DNA of 64,000 nucleotides. It comes from Thunnus maccoyii. Lineage: Eukaryota; Chordata; Actinopteri; Scombriformes; Scombridae. The notes beneath the pieces are model-generated. The model searched no databases. It had not been told where the DNA came from and saw nothing but the letters and a program-made list of their open reading frames with translations. The translations under genes were made by a program, and so were the position numbers. Below, in pieces: positions 58,680 to 64,000 of the stretch; position 1 is the stretch's first letter, and every line of letters begins with the position of its first letter. The stretch is taken from positions 19,529,791 to 19,593,790 of the forward strand of contig NC_056536.1 in the NCBI RefSeq assembly GCF_910596095.1, written 5' to 3'.

Positions 58680-58957
58680 GCCCGGGTTTTATTCAGTTGA
58701 ACAGCACAGTGACATAAAGCGTGGTTTCAATTGACTCGTGTTTTGAAAACACTTCCGGAAAGCAGCTCGTGTGTCGGTTAAGCTTGACGCACCCGGCGCG
58801 GAGACAAAACCCGGGTATTTTTCACCGCCAGAGTGTCTTCTTTGCAGAGCAGCCAGATCAGCTGTTGCAGTCAACGTGTGCAACATTATCTGGTGTAATT
58901 TTGCTGGCTTGAACTCTTCTGATTAGTCTTGAATTACCGCCTGTTTGTAGGGTCAAC
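58680..58957 (+). promoter_or_regulatory. samhd1: GC-rich promoter and 5'UTR of copy 4
   Basis: This stretch is clearly richer in G+C and CpG than its surroundings and contains an ETS-type ACTTCCGG (58751-58758) and several CG-rich tracts (CCCGG, GGCGCGG). No TATA box is seen. It looks like a TATA-less CpG-type promoter, unlike the octamer/TATA promoters of copies 2 and 3, suggesting different expression control for copy 4. Confidence 0.55.
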
Positions 58958-61900
58958 ATGGACAGTCGGAAACGACCGTTAGAGGCTGTTTTGAGCGCCG
59001 GTAACAGCTTCAAAACACCGGAGAAGAGAGTGTCCGTTGTCCCTCTGCTGGACTCGGACTACACGCGATGGGGAGTGGAGGAAACGTGTCAGTATCTGCG
59101 AAGAGAGGGTCTCGGAGAATGGGAGGATAAATTTAGAGGTTGGTTTCATGGTTTCTATAGTTTTAATGCTCAGATTTACATTTTACAGTAGGTCTAAATA
59201 CAGCTAGTCAGTTGAAAGCTGCTCAGTGTTAACGCTGCACGTTGCTGTGGCATGATATTTATCATCAAAACTTATGTTTGCTCTTTTATGTTATGTAGAG
59301 CAAAAGATCACTGGTGTGGGGCTGAGATATCTCAAGGATGCTGACCTGGAAAAGATTGGCATACAGTAAGTGTCAAACCGAGTTGTGGGATTTCTAAAAA
59401 AAAATGTCCTGAGCACTTGTGGGGAGGAGGAAATGTGACCAAAACCACTTCCCCCTGAGGCTGAAGCACTAACGATACTGCCAAATAATGGCCAAATGAC
59501 CCCCTTGTTTACTTTGATGCTTCACATCTCATCCTCCCCCCTCCTCTCCCTTTTCTATTTTATTCTGTCTAGGTATCTTGGTGATCGCCTACAGATCCTG
59601 CACAGCCTCAGGAAGCTGTGGCAGGTAGAAGCGGAGCCAAGTAAGGTAACAACTACATCACAGTGCTTCACTTTCAAGGCTTTAGAGATAAGAAATATAG
59701 ACATAACAGAACGAAGAAAATGAGCTTGTAGGATAAACAGTAAGGAAGTGTGAAAAGATAGCAGCGTCAGTGAACTGTGCCTCTTTATTCTCTGTTCTCA
59801 AAACATGACAAATGGCTGGAAAGAATTATTAAAGGGGATGATTGTGTAGTGTGAAATGTAGAAAGACTACTCCCTAGATTCCTGGAGGTAAACTTTCTGG
59901 GGCTTTGAGTGACATCTTAGCAAGTTGGAAGCTTTAATGAGCTGTTACTAGCTAAAACACATGTACACCTGCCTCCATCAAAAAGCTATAGGCAAGCAAC
60001 AGCCTGTACAAGATCACATCTTTTAACTTGAACGAAGAGATGGGATCACTTTAAACCTGTTTTAGCCTCTTAACACTAACTGCCTGTTTGTTTGCAAATT
60101 GTTTTTGGTTTTTCAAAGCATTGCACAGACTGGCCTTGGCTACATTACTGAACTGTGTGAGCCTTCAGGTACAGTAGTCTGAGATCTTTTAGCAGTGGCC
60201 CGTGGCTGCGTGGCCATCCAAGAGTAAAGGCTAAACAGGATGAGCAAGTCTTCTCCGTCAGGGCCCAGAGACTCTGGAACAATTTGCATGAGAAAATCTG
60301 CTCATCCTCTGTTACATAACTTTTCCAATCACACTTTTATCACAAAGCTCACATTTTAGTTAATTCTACTCTCTTCTATTTTATCCGATTTTGCACCCAG
60401 TCATTTTTAACTGCTTTGTTTTCAGGTTGTCTTGTGTAATTCTGTATTTTATAGTCTTTTTATTTTGTAAATAACATTTTTTTTAGAAATGTAAACTATA
60501 AATGAAGTTTATTATTACTATTTTATTGTGGGTTACTAGTGTTGTGGTAAGGAACAAAAAAATCAAATCACCCTGTCATCTATACATAAACACAAATACT
60601 GGATATTTTGGCACTTTTCTGTTTTGATTATGAAAGATTAAGTAAGTCTCTTTTGTGTTCTCATAGCAGCTCGTTGTCCTGTCTCCCGCCAGGTGTTTAA
60701 TGATCCCATCCACGGCCATGTGGAGTTACACCCACTCCTAATCAAAATCGTTGACACGCCTCAGTTCCAGAGACTACGAAACATCAAGCAGCTTGGAGCG
60801 ACCTACTTTGTTTTCCCTGGAGCATCCCACAACCGCTTTGAACACTGCATCGGGTATGTATTCCTGTTTTTTATTCAGGTGTCGTGTATATTAAGTTGGG
60901 TTTATCATGAGTCAACATTGCTTGGCTGTTAAATACATGTGTAAAGCAATAAAACCATAGTCACATCTTAAGGGCAGTAAAACTCAGAGAAGACTCACAG
61001 TCATCAAATTGACAAACAGAAATGCAATGTCCTCTCTCAATAATCTTTTTAAATGGGACTTACATTTTGAAGATGCCTGCAGTTTTGTTTTATACAACAC
61101 TGCCATCGTAACGCAACATTAATATAACATCCCGCGGACCAGGCCACATGAGAACCACCCCCATGAGTGCAGCTCTAAGGGTAAAAACAACCTCCCCTGC
61201 CCTCCTAGGAACAGAAATGCTGCCTGTCATACTGTAGTCAGAGAGAAAAAGATTATTGGCAATGTGATGTTGAGAGATATGGATTGGTCTGGCAGAAAAT
61301 TAAGTGCGTGAACTTAGTGAGAAGGGTGTGACGTATCAAACACAAATGTTAATTCCCATGTTTGGAGCAGGATGGTCAAACAGCAGAAGTGGAGTTAATG
61401 GAGTAGAAAAATGCCTTTCTTTCACCTTCTCCCATTTAATTGCTGCTAACTTTGATTGTAATTCCAAACGATATTGTTATTTATATTTTATTATATTGTC
61501 AGGCAAATTCCACATAAAAACTTTTAAATGTAAGTTTTTTGAATTAACTGTCTGAACCACATTGAAACTGTATCACCCAATGTTACATAAAGCAACATGT
61601 GTGTATTTATTAATATAATCATTTATTTGTCATGTTTTGTGGTATTGTCATTGCATATCTAGTATGGAATTAATTGTTTTGTTGTGTGCTGGTAGAGTGG
61701 GTTACTTAGCAGGACGACTTGTACAAGCTCTGAATGAGAAGCAGCCAGAACTCCTCATTTCTCGCAGAGATGCTCTTTGTGTGCAGATTGCCGGGCTCTG
61801 CCATGATCTTGGTGAGTGGTTCACACATCCTATCAGTAACAAGGAGTAGACATGAGTGAGAATGAAAGTGAAACTATATTTATTGTGTACTATTTTTAGG

Positions 61901-62015
61901 AACTCAAATATATGTGTAATGTTTGTTTTTTCCTCAACATCCAGGACATGGGCCATTTTCTCACATGTTTGATGGCATGTTCATCCCCAAAGCACGTCCA
62001 GAAATTACCTGGAAG
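58958..62015 (+). CDS. samhd1: SAMHD1, copy 4 (5' part, exons 1-6; continues past window)
   Basis: Exons 58958-59138, 59299-59365, 59573-59645, 60693-60853, 61696-61811, 61945-62015 join in frame; exon 7 onward lies beyond the right edge. The N-terminus [13 protein letters not shown] carries a KRP motif like the known nuclear localisation signal of mammalian SAMHD1, followed by a SAM domain (about residues 37-105: [42 protein letters not shown]). The HD domain begins at VFNDPIHGH, with [10 protein letters not shown] (allosteric GTP contacts), NRFEH and [11 protein letters not shown] (metal and catalytic His/Asp). The segment after QLG is ATYF rather than the GGYF of copies 2 and 3. Intron sequences show no close match to copies 1-3 and the promoter is GC-rich, so this is probably the conserved ancestral-type gene, while the other three are a younger tandem expansion. 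The ATG is preceded by GTCAAC, a good Kozak context. Confidence 0.93.
60060..60480 (+). mobile_element. LINE 3' relic in intron 3 of copy 4
   Basis: Decayed plus-strand RT tail: the run around 60235-60350 resembles the LINE C-terminal pattern of (basic)..[12 protein letters not shown]..., followed by a T-rich 3'UTR. Broken by stops. Confidence 0.4.
60854..61695 (+). other. Intron 4 of copy 4
   Basis: 842 bp, compared with 197 bp in copies 2 and 3. No gene or recognised element. Confidence 0.6.
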
Positions 62016-64000
62016 GTAAGAAACTTTGATTTCTATTTCTGTTCTGTTTCTGAAAACAAAACCAGCAGCTGCATTGAGGGAGACATCCCAGGTCACATAT
62101 ATTGTAGCATTAGTGATAACACAGTTAGGACGACAAATTAGTTTAAACCCACACTAAGAGCCAGTACAATACAGTGCTGGTTTGTTCATCAGTGGGCCAA
62201 ACTAAAAATATTCATTATTCAATACTCAATATTCAACTGAGTTATTTGTTGCAAAGGCAGATTATCTACATCTGCTTTTTATCATGTGAAAAGGCAGCCT
62301 GTTAACACCCATCGATCTACAACTGCAACAAATTACTGCAGACATGCATCAGTTGAACCACATAACCATGAAGAACAATTGTTTAAAAGCTCAGATTGTT
62401 GTTGTGGTTTCAAAAGAGCATAACTTCCCCACCAGTGTTCTCAAACTAAGCTACTGACTGCAAAAAGTCAGACCAAATGATAATGACTGACTGTCTAGAA
62501 AAGCAGACTGTTTTTGGGTCGGCTATTTTGAGAAGTAAGTGGAAAAGGCCTTGAGCTCTCTCTAAACTCCATTCAGACTGGATTAACATTACAGGGGGAG
62601 GTGGGGAATGATACATTTACTGTGTTACTTGGTAATTTAACTCATTGTTCTGGATCGGATTTTAACCAAAGGGAAATTACAGGATATGGTCAGTAATAAA
62701 TGTGGACATTCAGCAGGACAAAGTCAAATGCCCCCCCAGGAGGGGGTGAGAAAATTGAAGGTGAAGCAAAGATACTGTGTGAGGTGAATCTGAGTTAAAA
62801 AAAAATTTAAAAAAAGAACTCCTAATATCCACCATACACTAGAAGACTTTGAAAAGACTAAAGTTTGACACCCTCACACATCTAAAGACAATCTGTTTTT
62901 AGTCACAGACAAGATTTTGCAAAGACTGGGGATCGTGCAGGTTCACTATTTACAAGACTACAACTAGATTCCTTTTGAGATTATTTCCCATCCTGCTCCT
63001 GCTGTAACTTTACAAGAAGAAAAACTGTTGAACAGTGGAGCAGAAACAGAAGCTGCCCTTGTGTGTGTAGTGGTTCGTTTTGAATCACGAGCCAAAAGAA
63101 AATATAAATTAATCAATTAAGGAATTAATTCAGTTATAACTGAACAACAACAACAACTGTGAAAAGAAACAGACCATATATGCTGATTAACTCATTTTTG
63201 TTTAACAACTAAACTAAACTACTGTTTAACAAATAAAAATATATTTGAGTTAATGTTTCTTAGATCATATCAGCTAAGACAATCACATGTCAAAAGGTGT
63301 CATCCTGTACTTGAATTTTTACAACTTTAAAACAGCTACACTGTGGTTTCTGCCCACAGAAACCATCTTCAACCATTAACTATCTGGACACAGCACTTTC
63401 AACTGCTGGATGTTGCAGTATTTCTGTTTGGAAACCCTACAAACTGCATGAAATAGAATCGAAACAGCAGCAGCCTGGAGGATTATGCAAAGGCAGAAAG
63501 TCACACGTTTAATTCCTCCAACTGGCCTGAAATTATGTGTGAAAAACCATTAAATACACTGCAGACACACAGCAGCTGACAGAAAGGAAGTCAAATTATA
63601 CAGAGTTAATATTAGTTTTTTTTCTGGGTGAATAAATGTTCATGTGACTTATAAAACGGGAAGCTAAAGGAAAAAAGGAATACTGCGCTTTCAAGTTTCA
63701 TCAGGAGTCATTAATAACACCATCAAGCACATCATTTTTGGAAAGTAATTTAAAAACATGCATACAGAGGGCAACCATTTAATGCATACTGCAGTTAGAA
63801 ACTGAGCACAGTCAGCTACTGTCAGTAATCAATACAAACACACATTATTAGGCTGTAAAGCATTAATCAAACCAATAACTAACAGCAGTCAACGTCAGAC
63901 AACCTTATGATACTTAAGCAGTTAGCTATTGTGTGGTGGAAAATCTCCCACAACACTTGAAACTCAAAAAACTCAGGTAGATTCAGACTCAAAGAAAAAC
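62016..64000 (+). other. Intron 6 of copy 4 (to window end)
   Basis: Starts with a GTAAGA donor after exon 6. No exon 7-like sequence is present, so the gene continues to the right. No recognisable element seen apart from AT-rich tracts. Confidence 0.6.

Noticed and set aside
1-64000. CRISPR arrays, tRNA or rRNA genes, bacterial-type operons
   Set aside because: None seen; tRNA-like text at 3585-3640 and its copies is SINE-derived, and regularly spaced repeats are microsatellites.

Overview
The window is vertebrate nuclear DNA, most likely from a teleost fish. Genes are split by GT-AG introns. The repeats are fish-type: a tRNA-derived SINE, an L2-type LINE with a (TGTAA)n tail, Rex/L2-like LINE relics, a hAT-like non-autonomous element and trinucleotide-tailed LINE ends. 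It is AT-rich and has no bacterial-style operons. || The real coding content is one gene family: a head-to-tail array of four SAMHD1-type genes (dNTP triphosphohydrolases and antiviral restriction factors), all on the + strand. Copy 1 (exons 7-16, 267-6063) enters from the left edge. Copy 2 (18168-29061) is complete except for the SAM-domain exons. Copy 3 (41882-54032) has all 16 coding exons, for 558 codons. Copy 4 (58958 to beyond the right edge; exons 1-6 seen) is the most divergent in sequence and has a GC-rich promoter and a basic KRP motif; it is probably the ancestral-type samhd1. Every exon of copies 1-3 keeps its reading frame and splice sites, so I read them as functional paralogues, not pseudogenes. 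|| Copies 1-3 lie in recently duplicated blocks of about 23.7-24.9 kb (left block partly off the window; 6850-30510; 30511-55430). The right-hand homology breakpoint is near 55430, after which 3.5 kb of unshared sequence precedes copy 4. Each spacer between copies carries, in order: a CCAAT-box/two-exon non-coding-looking unit, a large inverted repeat (about 1.9-kb arms around a 3.7-kb loop holding a putative solo LTR split by an L2 element, and a TATA box with a mini-exon), a third direct copy of part of the arm, an L1-like relic, then an octamer+TATA promoter with an untranslated first exon for the next SAMHD1 copy. || The main novelty is structural diversification of a dNTPase array. A 1.4-kb deletion removed the whole SAM domain from copy 2 and created a new start exon (Met-Lys) from intron sequence. 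Exon 7, and to a lesser degree exon 11, carries clusters of replacement changes in otherwise almost identical sequence. Copy 3 has no visible N-terminal nuclear localisation signal. All three tandem copies stop just before the C-terminal tail that bears the regulatory threonine in mammals. Catalytic and allosteric residues visible in the window are conserved, so these look like dNTPases with altered control, location or partners.
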